Shown here piece by piece: positions 31,096 to 44,485 of a stretch of 64,000 nt of DNA; position 1 is the first letter of the stretch, and each line of letters opens with the position of its first letter. The stretch is taken from positions 21,597,444 to 21,661,443 of the forward strand of contig NC_068979.1 in NCBI RefSeq assembly GCF_016808095.1. Reading direction: 5' to 3'. Position numbers and translations under genes: made by a program. The notes below the pieces were generated by a model that worked only from the letters and a program-made list of their open reading frames with translations, was not told the origin of the DNA and ran no database searches. Source of the stretch: Vigna angularis (Eukaryota; Streptophyta; Magnoliopsida; Fabales; Fabaceae).

Positions 31096-34000
31096 TTGGA
31101 AAAACAAGTGAGTTTTAGGCACTTCTGCACCTGTCTGAGGCTGGTGCAGGTGTTCCAGTGGTAGGAGAGGGTGGCTGGTGATGTGATGTGAGTCCAAGGA
31201 GGGTGGGGTGACCCCTCATGAGTTGGGGGAGAAAGCTGCTCAAGGAATGGCTGAGAGTGGTGAAAAAAGGGCCTGGTAATCGTTTACAGCACCCCTGTAA
31301 ACGATTACCCGATAGATATAGCCAATTCGTACAGAAAGTCCATCACAGGTACTCAGTCAGGTGAACATGGGTCACCATTGGAAAAAAAATTGAGTTTTAG
31401 GCACTTCTGCACCTGTCTGAGGCTGGTGCAGGTGTTCCAGTGGTGGGAGAGGGTGGCTGGTGAAGTGATGTGAGTCCAAGGAGGGTGGGGTGACCCCTCA
31501 TGAGTTGGGAGAGAAAGCTGTTCAAGGAATGACTGAGAGTGGTGAAAAAAGGGCCTGGTAATCGTTTACAGCACCCCTGTAAACGATTACCTGAGAGAAA
31601 TAGCCAATTCGTACAGAAAGAAGAGGGTGGCTGGTGATGTGATGTGAGTCCAAGGAGGGTGGGGTGACCCCTCATGAGTTGGGGGAGCAAGCTGTGCAAG
31701 GAATGACTGAGAGTGGTGAAAAAAGGGAGTGGTAATCGTTTACAGCACCCCTGTAAACGATTACCCGAGAGAAAATGCCAATTTGTACAGAAAGTCCAAC
31801 ACAGGTACTCGGTCAGGTGAACATGGGTCACCATTGGAAAAACAAGTGAGTTTTAGGCACTTCTGCACCTGTCTGAGGCTGGTGCAGGTGTTCCAGTGGT
31901 GGGAGAGGGTGGCTGGTGATGTGATGTGAGTCCAAGGAGGGTGGGGTGACCCCTCATGAGTTGGGGGAGAAAGCTGTTCAAGGAATGACTGAGAGTGGTG
32001 AAAAAAGGGCCTGGTAATCGTTTACAGCACCCCTGTAAACGATTACCCGATAGAAATAGCCAATTCGTACAGAAAGTCCATCACAGGTACTCAGTCAGGT
32101 GAACATGGGTCACCATTGGAAAAACAAGTGAGTTTTAGGCACTTCTGCACCTGTCTGAGGCTGGTGCAGGTGTTCCAGTGGTGGGAGAGGGTGGCTGGTG
32201 ATGTGATGTGAGTCCAAGGAGGGTGGGGTGACCCCGCATTGGGGGAGCAAGCTTTTCAAGGAATGACTGAGAGTGGTGAAAAAAGGGGGTGGTAATCGTT
32301 TACAGCACCCCTGTAAACGATTACCCGAGAGAAATAGCCAATTCGTACAGAAAGAAGAGGGTGGCTGGTGATGTGATGTGAGTCCAAGGAGGGTGGGGTG
32401 ACCCCTCATGAGTTGGGGGAGCAAGCTGTGCAAGGAATGACTGAGAGTGGTGAAAAAAGGGGGTGGTAATCGTTTACAGCACCCCTGTAAACGATTACCC
32501 GAGAGAAAACGCCAATTTGTACAGAAAGTCCAACGCAGGTACTCAGTCAGGTAAACATGGGTCACCACTGGAAAACAAGTGAGTTTTAGGCACTTCTGCA
32601 CCTGTCTGAGGCTGGTGCAGGTGTTCCAGTGCTGGGAGAGGGTGGCTTGTGATGTGATGTGCGTCCAAGGAGGGTGGGGTGACCACTCATGAGTTGGGGG
32701 AGAAAGCTGTTCAAGGAATGCCTGAGAGTGGTGAAAAAAGAGCCTGGTAATCGTTTACAGCACCCCTGTAAACGATTACCCGATAGTAATAGCCAATTCG
32801 TACAGAAAGTCCAACACAGGTACTCAGTCAGGTGAACATGGGTCACCATTTGAAAAACAAGTGAGTTTTAGGCACTTCTGCACCTGTCTGAGGCTGGTGC
32901 AGGTGTTCCAGTGGTGGGAGAGGGTGGCTGGTGATGTGATGTGAGTCCAAGGAGGGTGGGGTGACCCCTCATGAGTTGGGGGAGAAAGCTGTTCAAGGAA
33001 TGACTGAGAGTGGTGAAAAAAGGGCCTGGTAATCGTTTACAGCACCCCTGTAAACGATTACCCGATAGAAATAGCCAATTCGTACATAAAGTCCATCACA
33101 GGTACTTAGTCAGGTGAACATGGGTCTCCATTGGAAAAACAAGTGAGTTTTAGGCACTTCTGCACCTGTCTGAGGCTGGTGCAGGTGTTCCAGTGGTGAG
33201 AGAGGGTGGCTGGTGATGTGATGTAAGTCAAGGGAGGGTGGGGTGACCCCGCATTGGGGGAGCAAGCTGTTCAAGGAATGACTGAGAGTGGTGAAAAAAG
33301 GGGGTGGTAATCGTTTACAGCACCCCTGTAAACGATTACCCGAGGGAAATAGCCAATTCGTACAGAAAGAAGAGGGTGACTGGTGATGTGATGTGAGTCC
33401 AAGGAGGGTGGGGTGACGCCTCATGAGTTGGGGGAGCAAGCTGTGCAAGGAATGACTGAGAGTGGTGAAAAAAGGGGGTGGTAATCGTTTACAGCACCCT
33501 TGTAAACGATTACCCGAGAGAAAATGCCAATTTGTACAGAAAGTCCAACGCAGGTACTCAGTCAGGTGAACATGGGTCACCATTGGAAAAACAAGTGAGT
33601 TTTAGGCACTTCTGCACCTGTCTGAGGCTGGTGCAGGTGTTCCAGTGGTGGGAGAGGGTGGCTGGTGATGTGATGTGAGTCCAAGGAGGGTGGGGTGACC
33701 CCTCATGAGTTGGGGGAGCAAGCTGTGCAAGGAATGACTGAGAGTGGTGAAAAAAGGGAGTGGTAATCGTTTACAGCACCCCTGTAAACGATTACCCGAG
33801 AGAAAATGCCAATTTGTACAGAAAGTCCAACACAGGTACTCAGTCAGGTGAACATGGGTCACCATTGGAAAAACAAGTGAGTTTTAGGCACTTCTGCACC
33901 TGTCTGAGGCTGGTGCAGGTGTTCCAGTGGTGGGAGAGGGTGGCTGGTGATGTGATGTGAGTCAAAGGAGGGTGGGGTGACCCCTCATGAGTAGGGGGAG

Positions 34001-35331
34001 AAAGCTGTTCAAGGAATGACTGAGAGTGGTGAAAAAAGGGCCTGGTAATCGTTTACAGCACCCCTATAAACGATTACCCGATAGAAATAGCCAATTCGTA
34101 CAGAAAGTCCATCACAGGTACTCAGTCAGGTCAACATGGGTCACCATTCGAAAAAAAAGTGAGTTTTAGGCACTTCTGCACCTGTCTGAGGCTGGTGCAG
34201 GTGTTCCAGTGGTGGGAGAGGGTGGCTGGTGATGTGATGTGAGTCCAAGGAGGGTGGGGTGACCCCGCATTGGGGAGCAAGCTGTTCAAGGAATGACTGA
34301 GAGTGGTGAAAAAAGGGGGTGGTAATCGTTTACAGCACCCCTGTAAACGATTACCCGAGAGAAATAGCCAATTCGTACAGAAAGAAGAGGGTGGCTGGTG
34401 ATGTGATGTGAGTCCAAGGAGGGTGGGGTGACCCCTCATGAGTTGGGGGAGCAAGCTGTGCAAGGAATGACTGAGAGTGGTGAAAAAAGGGAGTGGTAAT
34501 CGTTTACAGCACCCCTGTAAACGATTACCCGAGAGAAAATGCCAATTTGTACAGAAAATCCAACACAGGTACTCAGTCAGGTGAACATGGGTCACCATTG
34601 GAAAAACAAGTGAGTTTTAGGCACTTCTGCACCTGTCTGAGGCTGGTGCAGGTGTTCCAGTGGTGGGAGAGGGTGGCTGGTGATGTGATGTGAGTCAAAG
34701 GAGGGTGGGGTGACCCCTCATGAGTAGGGGGAGAAAGCTGTTCAAGGAATGACTGAGAGTGGTGAAAAAAGGGCCTGGTAATCGTTTACAGCACCCCTAT
34801 AAACGATTACCCGATAGAAATAGCCAATTCGTACAGAAAGTCCATCACAGGTACTCAGTCAGGTCAACATGGGTCACCATTCGAAAAAAAAGTGAGTTTT
34901 AGGCACTTCTGCACCTGTCTGAGGCTGGTGCAGGTGTTCCAGTGGTGGGAGAGGGTGGCTGGTGATGTGATGTGAGTCCAAGGAGGGTGGGGTGACCCCG
35001 CATTGGGGGAGCAAGCTGTTCAAGGAATGACTGAGAGTGGTGAAAAAAGGGGGTGGTAATCGTTTACAGCACCCCTGTAAAAGATTACCCGAGAGAAATA
35101 GCCAATTCGTACAGAAAGAAGAGGGTGGCTGGTGATGTGATGTGAGTCCAAGGAGGGTGGGGTGACCCCTCATGAGTTGGGGGAGCAAGCTGTGCAAGGA
35201 ATGACTGAGAGTGGTGAAAAAAGGGAGTGGTAATCGTTTACAGCACCCCTGTAAACGATTACCCGAGAGAAAATGCCAATTTGTACAGAAAGTCCAACAC
35301 AGGTACTCAGTCAGGTGAACATGGGTCACCA
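31096..35331 (+). repeat. 4236-bp higher-order block, copy 2
   Basis: Near-identical to the preceding block with a few scattered substitutions, for example TAATCGGTTACAG near 28233 versus TAATCGTTTACAG near 32468. It indicates a recent segmental duplication by unequal exchange. Copies of the 734-bp unit continue to about 36800. Confidence 0.85.
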
Positions 35332-38300
35332 TTGGAAAAACAAGTGAGTTTTAGGCACTTCTGCACCTGTCTGAGGCTGGTGCAGGTGTTCCAGTGGTGG
35401 GAGAGGGTGGCTGGTGATGTGATGTGAGTCAAAGGAGGGTGGGGTGACCCCTCATGAGTAGGGGGAGAAAGCTGTTCAAGGAATGACTGAGAGTGGTGAA
35501 AAAAGGGCCTGGTAATCGTTTACAGCACCCCTATAAACGATTACCCGATAGAAATAGCCAATTCGTACAGAAAGTCCATCACAGGTACTCAGTCAGGTCA
35601 ACATGGGTCACCATTCGAAAAAAAAGTGAGTTTTAGGCACTTCTGCACCTGTCTGAGGCTGGTGCAGGTGTTCCAGTGGTGGGAGAGGGTGGCTGGTGAT
35701 GTGATGTGAGTCCAAGGAGGGTGGGGTGACCCCGCATTGGGGGAGCAAGCTGTTCAAGGAATGACTGAGAGTGGTGAAAAAAGGGGGTGGTAATCGTTTA
35801 CAGCACCCCTGTAAAAGATTACCCGAGAGAAATAGCCAATTCGTACAGAAAGAAGAGGGTGGCTGGTGATGTGATGTGAGTCCAAGGAGGGTGGGGTGAC
35901 CCCTCATGAGTTGGGGGAGCAAGCTGTGCAAGGAATGACTGAGAGTGGTGAAAAAAGGGAGTGGTAATCGTTTACAGCACCCCTGTAAACGATTACCCGA
36001 GAGAAAATGCCAATTTGTACAGAAAGTCCAACACAGGTACTCAGTCAGGTGAACATGGGTCACCATTGGAAAAACAAGTGAGTTTTAGGCACTTCTGCAC
36101 CTGTCTGAGGCTGGTGCAGGTGTTCCAGTGGTGGGAGATGGTGGCTGGTGATGTGATGTGAGTCAAAGGAGGGTGGGGTGACCCCTCATGAGTAGGGGGA
36201 GAAAGCTGTTCAAGGAATGACTGAGAGTGGTGAAAAAAGGGCCTGGTAATCGTTTACAGCACCCCTATAAACGATTACCCGATAGAAATAGCCAATTCGT
36301 ACAGAAAGTCCATCACAGGTACTCAGTCAGGTCAACATGGGTCACCATTCGAAAAAAAAGTGAGTTTTAGGCACTTCTGCACCTGTCTGAGGCTGGTGCA
36401 GGTGTTCCAGTGGTGGGAGAGGGTGGCTGGTGATGTGATGTGAGTCCAAGGAGGGTGGGGTGACCCCGCATTGGGGGAGCAAGCTGTTCAAGGAATGACT
36501 GAGAGTGGTGAAAAAAGGGGGTGGTAATCGTTTACAGCACCCCTGTAAACGATTACCCGAGAGAAATAGCCAATTCGTACAGAAAGAAGAGAGTGGCTGG
36601 TGATGTGATGTGAGTCCAAGGAGGGTGGGGTGACCCCTCATGAGTTGGGGGAGCAAGCTGTGCAAGGAATGACTGAGAGTGGTGAAAAAAGGGGGTGGTA
36701 ATCGTTTACAGCACCCTTGTAAACGATTACCCGAGAGAAAATGCCAATTTGTACAGAAAGTCCAACGCAGGTACTCAGTCAGGTGAACATGGGTCACCAT
36801 TGGAAAAAGAAGTGAGTTTTAGGCACTTCTGCACCTGTCTAAGGCTGGTGTAGGTGTTCCAGTGGTGGGAGAGGGTGGCTGGTGATGTGATGTGAGTCCA
36901 AGGAGGGTGGGGTGACCCCTCATGAGTTGGGGGAGGAAGCTGTGCAAGGAATGACTAAGAGTGGTGAAAAAAGGGGGTGGTAATCGTTTACAGCACCCTT
37001 GTAAACGATTACCCGAGAGAAATAGCCAATTCGTACAGAAAGAAGAGGGTGGCTGGTGATGTGATGTGAGTCCAAGGAGGGTGGGGTGACCCCTCATGAG
37101 TTGGGGGAGCAAGCTGTGCAAGGAATGACTGAGAGTGGTGAAAAAAGGGGGTGGTAATCGTTTACAACACCCTTGTAAACGATTACTCGAGAGAAATTGC
37201 CAATTTGTACAGAAAGTCCAACACAGGTACTCAGTCAGGTGAACATGGGTCACCATTGGAAAAACAAGTGAGTTTTAGGCACTTCTGCACCTGTCGGAGG
37301 CTGGTGCAGGTGTTCCAGTGGTGGGAGAGGGTGGCTGGTGATGTGATGTGAGTCCAAGGAGGGTGGGGTGACCCCGCATTGGGGGAGCAAGCTGTTCAAG
37401 GAATGACTGAGAGTGGTGAAAAAAGGGGTTGGTAATCGTTTACAGCACCCCTGTAAACGATTACCCGAGAGAAATAGCCAATTCGTACAGAAAGAAGAGG
37501 GTGGCTGGTGATGTGATGTGAGTCCAAGGAGGGTGGGGTGACCCCTCATGAGTTGGGGGAGCAAGCTGTGCAAGGAATGACTGAGAGTGGTGAATAAAGG
37601 GGGTGGTAATCGTTTACAGCACCCTTGTAAACGATTACCCGAGAGAAAATGCCAATTTGTACAGAAAGTCCAACGCAGGTACTCAGTCAGGTGAACATGG
37701 GTCACCATTGGAAAAACAAGTGAGTTTTAGGCACTTGTGCACCTGTCTGAGGCTGGTGCAGGTGTTCCAGTGGTGGGAGAGGGTGGCTGGTTATGTGATG
37801 TGAGTCCAAGGAGGGTGGGGTGACCCCTCATGAGTTGGGGGAGCAAGCTGTGCAAGGAATGACTGAGAGTGGTGAAAAAAGGGAGTGGTAGTCGTTTACA
37901 GCACCCTTGTAAAGGATTACCCGAGAGAAAATGCCAATTTGTACAGAAAGTCCAACACAGGTACTCAGTCAGGTGAACATGGGTCACCATTTGAAAAACA
38001 AGTGAGTTTTAGGCACTTCTGCACCTGTTTGAGGCTGGTGCAGGTGTTCCAGTGGTGGGAGAGGGTGGCTGGTGATGTGATGTGAGTCCAAGGAGGGTGG
38101 GGTGACCCCTCATGAGTCGGGGGAGAAAGCTGATCAAGGAATGACTGAGAGTGGTGAAAAAAGGGCCTGGTAATCGTTTACAGCACCCCTGTAAACGATT
38201 ACCCGATAGAAATAGCCAATTCGTACATAAAGTCCATCACAGGTACTTAGTCAGGTGAACATGTGTCATCATTGGAAAAACAAGTGAGTTTTAGGCACTT

Positions 38301-41300
38301 CTGCACCTGTATGAGGCTGGTGCAGGTGTTCCAGTGGTGGGAGAGGGTGGCTGGTGATGTGATGTGAGTCCAAGGAGGGTGGGGTGACGCCTCATGAGTT
38401 GGGGGAGCAAGCTGTGCAAGGAATGACTGAGAGTGGTGAAAAAAGGGGGTGGTAATCGTTTACAGCACCCTTGTAAACGATTACCCGAGAGAAAAGGCCA
38501 ATTTGTACAGAAAGTCCAACGCAGGTACTCAGTCAGGTGAACATGGGTCACCATTGGAAAAACAAGTGAGTTTTAGGCACTTCTGCACCTGTCTGAGGCT
38601 GGTGCAGGTGTTCCAGTGGTGGGAGAGGGTGGCTGGTTATGTGATGTGAGTCCAAGGAGGGTGGGGTGACCCCTCATGAGTTGGGGGAGCAAGCTGTGCA
38701 AGGAATGACTGAGAGTGGTGAAAAAAGGGGGTGGTAATCGTTTACAGCACCCTTGTAAACGATTACCCGAGAGAAAATGCCAATTTGTACAGAAAGTCCA
38801 ACACAGGTACTCAGTCAGGTGAACATGGGTCACCATTGGAAAAACAAGTGAGTTTTAGGCACTTCTGCACCTGTCTGAGGCTGGTGCAAGTGTTCCAGTG
38901 GTGGGAGAGGGTGGCTGGTGATGTGATGTGAGTCCAAGGAGGGTGGGGTGACCCCTCATGAGTAGGGGGAGAAAGCTGTTCAAGGAATAAATTAGAGTGG
39001 TGAAAAAAGGGCCTGGTAATCGTTTACTGCACCCCTATAAACGATTACCCGATAGAAATAGCCAATTCGTACAGAAAGTCCATCACAGGTACTCAGTCAG
39101 GTCAACATGGGTCGCCATTCGAAAAAAAAGTGAGTTTTAGGCACTTCTGCACCTATTTGAGGCTGGTGCAGGTGTTCTAGTGGTGGGAGAGGGTGGCTGG
39201 TGATGTGATGTGAGTCCAAGGAGGGTGGGGTGACCCCGCATTGGGGGAGCAAGCTGTTCAAGGAATGACTGAGAGTGGTGAAAAAAGGGGGTGGTAATCG
39301 TTTACAGCACCCCTGTAAACGATTACCCGAGAGAAATAGCCAATTCGTACAGAAAGAAGAGGGTGGCTGGTGATGTGATGTGAGTCCAAGGAGGGTGGGG
39401 TGACCCCTCATGAGTTGGGGGAGCAAGCTGTGCAAGGAATGACTGAGAGTGGTGAAAAAAGGGGGTGGTAATCGTTTACAGCACCCTTGTAAACGATTAC
39501 CCGAGAGAAAATGCCAATTTGTACAGAAAGTCCAACGCAGGTACTCAGTCAAGTGATCATGGGTCACCATTGGAAAAACAAGTGAGTTTTAGGCACTTCT
39601 GCACCTGTCTAAGGCTGGTGCAGGTGTTCCAGTGGTGGGAGAGGGTGGTTGGTGATGTGATGTGAGTCCAAGGAGGGTGGGGTGACCCCTCATGAGTTGG
39701 TGGAGCAAGCTGTGCAAGGAACGACTGAGAGTGGTGAAAAAAGGGAGTGGTAATCGTTTACAGCACCCCTGTAAATGATTACCCGAGAGAAAATGCATAT
39801 TTGTACAGAAAGTCCAACACAGGTACTCAGTCAGGTGAACATGGGTCACCATTGGAAAAACAAGTGAGTTTTAGGCACTTCTGCACCTGTCTGAGGCTGG
39901 TGCAGGTGTTCCAGTGGTGGGAGAGGGTGGCTGGTGATGTGATGTGAGTCCAAGGAGGGTGGGCTGACCCCTCATGAGTTGGGGGAGAAAGCTGTTCAAG
40001 GAATGCCTGAGAGTGGTGAAAAAAGGGCCTGGTAATCGTTTACAGCACCCCTGTAAACGATTACCCGATAGAAATAGCCAATTCGTACAGAAAGTCCATC
40101 ACAGGTACTCAGTCAGGTCAACATGGGTCACCATTCGAAAAAAAAGTGAGTTTTAGGCACTTCTGCACCTGTCTGAGGCTGCTGCAGGTGTTCTAGTGGT
40201 GGGAGAGGGTGGCTGGTGATGTGATCTGAGTCCAAGGAGGGTGGGGTGACCCCGCATTGAGGGAGCAAGCTGTTCAAGGAATGACTGAGAGTGGTGAAAA
40301 AAGGGGGTGGTAATCGTTTACAGCACCCTTGTAAACGATTACCCGAGAGAAAATGCCAATTTGTACAGAAAGTCCAACGCAGGTACTCAGTCAGGTGAAC
40401 ATGGGTCACCATTGGAAAAACAAGTGAGTTTTAGGCACTTCTGCACCTGTCTAAGGCTGGTGCAGGTGTTCCAGAGGTGGGAGAGGGTGGTTGGTGATGT
40501 GATGTGAGTCCAAGGAGGGTGGGGTGACCCCTCATGAGTTGGGGGAGCAAGCTGTGCAAGGAATGACTGAGAGTGGTGAAAAAAGGGAGTGGTAATCGTT
40601 TACAGCACCCCTGTAAACGATTACCCGAGAGAAATAGCCAATTCGTACAGAAAGAAGAGGGTGGCTAGTGATGTGATGTGAGTCCAAGGAGGGTGGGGTG
40701 ACCCCTCATGAGTTGGGGGAGCAAGCTGTGCAGGGAATGACTGAGAGTGGTGAAAAAAGGGGGTGGTAATCGTTTACAGCACCCTTGTAAACGATTACCC
40801 GATAGGAAATGCCAATTTGTACAGAAAGTCCAACACAGGTACTCAGTCAGGTGAACATGGGTCACCATTGGAAAAACAAGTGAGTTTTAGGCACTTCTGC
40901 ACCTGTCTGAGGCTGGTGCAGGTGTTCCAGTGGTGGGAGAGGGTGGCTGGTGATGTGATGTGAGTCCAAGGAGGGTGGGGTGACCCCTCATGAGTTGGGG
41001 GAGCAAGCTGTGCAAGGAATGACTGAGAGTGGTGAAAAAAGGGAGTGGTAATCGTTTACAGCACCCCTGTAAACGATTCCCGAGAGAAAATTCCAATTTG
41101 TACAGAAAGTCCAACACAGGTACTCAGTCAGGTGAACATGGTTCACCATTGGAAAAACAAGTGAGTTTTAGGCACTTCTGCACCTGTCTGAGGCTGTAGC
41201 AGGTGTTCCAGTGGTGGGAGAGGGTGGCTGGTGATGTGATGTGAGTCCAAGGAGGGTGGGCTGACCCCTCATGAGTTGGGGGAGAAAGCTGTTCAAGGAA

Positions 41301-42451
41301 TGACTCAGAGTGGTGAAAAAAGGGCATGATAATCGTTTACAGCACCCCTGTAAACGATTACCCGATAGAAATAGCCAATTCGTACAGAAAGTCCATCACA
41401 GGTACTCAGTCAGGTCAACATGGGTCACCATTCGAAAAAAAAGTGAGTTTTAGGCACTTCTGCACCTGTCTGAGGCTGGTGCAGGTGTTCCAGTGGTGGG
41501 AGAGGGTGGCTGGTGATGTGATGTGAGTCCAAGGAGGGTGGGGTGACCCCGCATTGGGGGAGCAAGCTGTTCAAGGAATGACTGAGAGTTGTGAAAAAAG
41601 GGGGTGGTAATCGTTTACAGCACCCCTGTAAACGATTACCCGAGAGAAATAGCCAATTCGTACAGAAAGAAGAGGGCGGCTGGTGATGTGATGTGAGTCC
41701 AAGGAGGGTGGGGTGACCCCTCATGAGTTGGGGGAGCAAGCTGTGCAAGGAATGACTGAGAGTGGTGAAAAAAGGGGGTGGTAATCGTGTACAGCACCCT
41801 TGTAAACGATTACCCGAGAGAAAATGCCAATTTGTACAGAAAGTCCAACACAGGTACTCAGTCAGGTGAACATGGGTCACCATTGGAAAAACAAGTGAGT
41901 TTTAGGCACTTCTGCACCTGTCTGAGGCTGGTGCAGGTGTTCCAGTGGTGGGAGAGGGTGGCTGGCGATGTGATGTGAGTCCAAGGAGGGTGGGGTGACC
42001 CCGCATTGGGGGAGCACGCTGTTCAAGGAATGACTGAGAGTGGTGAAAAAAGGGGGTGGTAATCGTTTACAGCACCCCTGTAAACGATTACCCGAGAGAA
42101 ATAGCCAATTCGTACAGAAAGAAGAGGGTGGCTGGTGATGTGATGTGAGTCCAAGGAGGGTGGGGTGACCCCTCATGAGTTGGGGGAGCAAGCTGTGCAA
42201 GGAATGACTGAGAGTGGTGAACAAAGGGTCTGGTAATCGTTTACAGCACCCCTGTAAACGATTACCCGAGAGAAATAGCCAATTCGTACAGAAAGTCCAT
42301 CACAGATACTCAGTCAGGTCAACATGGGTCACTATTAAAAAAAAAACTCAGTTTTAGGCACTTCTGCACCCGTCTGAGGCTGCTGCAGGTGTTGCAATGG
42401 TGGGAGAGGGTGGCTGGTGATGTGATGTGAGTCCAAGGAGGGTGGGGTGAG

Positions 42452-44451
42452 TCCACCCGAGGTTAGTACGCTCGTCCAAAGTACTCCTAAGGACGACGAC
42501 CTCCTGCCGTTCCCACACATGACGTGCGTTCTCTACTTGAGGACGAGCACTCACGGAACATCAGGATCGAACAACCAACATTAACTTCCCACAGTCATAC
42601 TTGACAATTTCCAATAATTTCCAAGAGTCGTTCCTACCTGGAACGCTCGTTCAATATTCATAACTTTCATTTCATCTCAGTTCATCATTCACTATTCATC
42701 AATCCATAATCATTTTCATCTTAATGGGGAAAGCATAAAAAACCGAACGTTCTATCTCCAAAGAAACGAGAACGAACGCTGTGAGCGAGACTAAAAGAAC
42801 GCTCGTTCGTATTAAAGTACGAACGGCAGAGAAACAATTACGTTCAGGAAATGGCCAAGTATGGTACTGTTCATTGGACGAACGCTATTTGATGGGAAAA
42901 GAGAACGAGCGCTCAAAATAATACCGAGCACTATTAGGACGAACGCTCATTTCAAAATTGAGTACTATTAGGCCGAACGCTCATTTCAAAACCGAGCACT
43001 ATTAGGACGAAAGCTCATTTCAAAACCGAGCACTATTAGGACGAACGCTAAGTGTGAGACCGAGTCCCAATTTGAGCGAGCGCTCGGATTAAGACCGAGC
43101 CTCATTTATAGCGAACGCTCGGTGTGAAACCGAACGTCACTCTAAGCGTACGTTCAGTGTAAGACCGAACGCTTTCCAGTACGATCGTCCGGTATGAGAC
43201 CGAACGCTATTCTGGACGAACGTCAGGTGTAAGACCGAACGTTCAATAACTCAGATTGATAGATCTTGAAAATAAACTAAGGGAGTTTTGAAGAAGTAAT
43301 ACGAACGAAATATGCACTGTTTCAAAGAAAAACCGAACGGTCAATGACCGTCCAGAACGAACGTACAATGTCTCATGGAAGGTTCATTTCTCATAAAATC
43401 ATATTCATCTCATTCGTTCATATCAACCCAAAATCTCAAATTTCATATATCTCATTTTATCCAACATCTCATGCATAATATGTAACTTAGTCATATATCA
43501 TTCTCATTCCATAAAAACGAACGTTCATGCAATCTACCACAGCAACATCATACAGTGAAATAACGAACGTTAATATCATCATTCATATCATCCATCATGC
43601 ATTTCCTTATACAGTAAAATAACGAACGTTCACACACATACATACATCAAAACAGATAAATTAAGTAAGCTTCCCTTACCCGGAAATGAACGAACGTTCA
43701 CAGACGCACACAGACGCTCTCCACTCAAATCCTTATCGCCATCGCTCGTTAATCCACTATTCAGAAGAACCCCAAAGACCAAACTCAGAACTTCTCTACT
43801 CAAAGAAAATAACGAACGCACAACTCAGAATTGAGTTTGCATGCACGAAGAACGAACGTCTGAGAGGAAGGAAAGGACTTACCGGTTCAGTTTTAACGAA
43901 CCGAACGTCCTTCTGGAGTCTTACGTCGAGCGTCCTTCAGCTGCGCCGGAGATACTGATCGGAGGAGGTGCAGTGGTGGTTCCTTAGAGAGGGAAGGGTG
44001 CAGAGAGTGTAGAGAGAAGGAGGAGAGAACTTAGGTTTCTCAGAAATGAAGTAAAGAGAGGGACATGCAGGGGAAGTGGGGAATAAGTTCAAAATTCCCA
44101 CTTGCCAGCGCACGTTCGCACTCCACCAGCGCACTCCATCCCGCCAGCGCACGTCTGCACTCTGCCTGCGCACTCCACTACGCCTCTGACAGCCCATGCC
44201 GGACGGTCGACCACGGCACTGTTGCCACGCGTCTTCCACCACCGCGGACGCACGTTCAGTCTGGCTGACACACTGTTCTCCACTACGCCGGACGCACGTT
44301 CCCACTGTGCTCTGACTCAGTTGGGCGTGCGACAGTTGGCGTTCGTCAGTGGGTGTCGGGCATTGTTGTCGGCCATGTGTACTGCTGAGGTGGCGTGCTC
44401 TCCTGCTGCCACGTGGACGCCACGTGGATGCACGTTTTTCGAGGCCTGACA
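42452..44451 (-). mobile_element. Truncated 3' LTR of a Tekay/Del-like chromovirus
   Basis: On the minus strand it starts TGTCAGGCCTCG right after a polypurine tract, and runs to 42452, where it is fused to the satellite. It matches 9360-10910 in inverse orientation (GCGTCTGTGTGCG, GTAAGGGAAGCTTA, CTCACGGAAC, CCACCCGAGGTTA), so about the last 680 bp of the LTR are missing. It is dense in ACGAACG motifs. The first part (44050-44440) is GC-rich and differs from the solo LTR at 8688, so the two are related subfamilies. Confidence 0.85.
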
Positions 44452-44461
44452 TTCCCCCAAC
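44452..44461 (-). other. Polypurine tract of the truncated chromovirus
   Basis: On the minus strand GTTGGGGGAA directly precedes the LTR start. The preceding TTCGAGGACGAAAATTTTTG is typical of Tekay/Del elements. Confidence 0.8.
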
Positions 44462-44485
44462 TACAAAAATTTTCGTCCTCGAAAA

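Larger units (their letters stand above)
25806..42451 (+). repeat. Main ~281-bp satellite array with higher-order structure
   Basis: Head-to-tail monomers, each normally bearing GGTAATCGTTTACA, a 7-base loop and the inverse arm, then CAATTTGTACAGAAAGTCCA, CAGTCAGGTGAACATGGGTC, GTTTTAGGCACTTCTGCACC, GTGATGTGATGTGAGTCCAA and AAGGAATGACTGAGAGTGG. A short monomer (~174 bp) recurs, lacking about 107 bp between GTACAGAAAG and AGAGGGTGGCTGG. Hairpin starts give periods of about 281, 281 and 172, i.e. 734-bp trimers. With the part before 25806 I estimate 60-70 monomers. Both strands show a repeated ORF per monomer; I regard these as by-products. The array ends at GGTGGGGTGA/GTCCACCC, where a chromovirus LTR begins. 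Confidence 0.95.

Noticed and set aside
25806..42451. Many similar ORFs of 66, 87, 145-163 aa on both strands of the satellite
   Set aside because: They repeat with the monomer on both strands at once, have no domain, and longer versions arise only where the short monomer fuses two units. They are by-products of a stop-poor tandem repeat.
20090..42451. Centromeric satellite
   Set aside because: Higher-order structure and a chromovirus insertion fit a centromere, but nothing in the sequence proves it, and the link to transposon ends gives another explanation.
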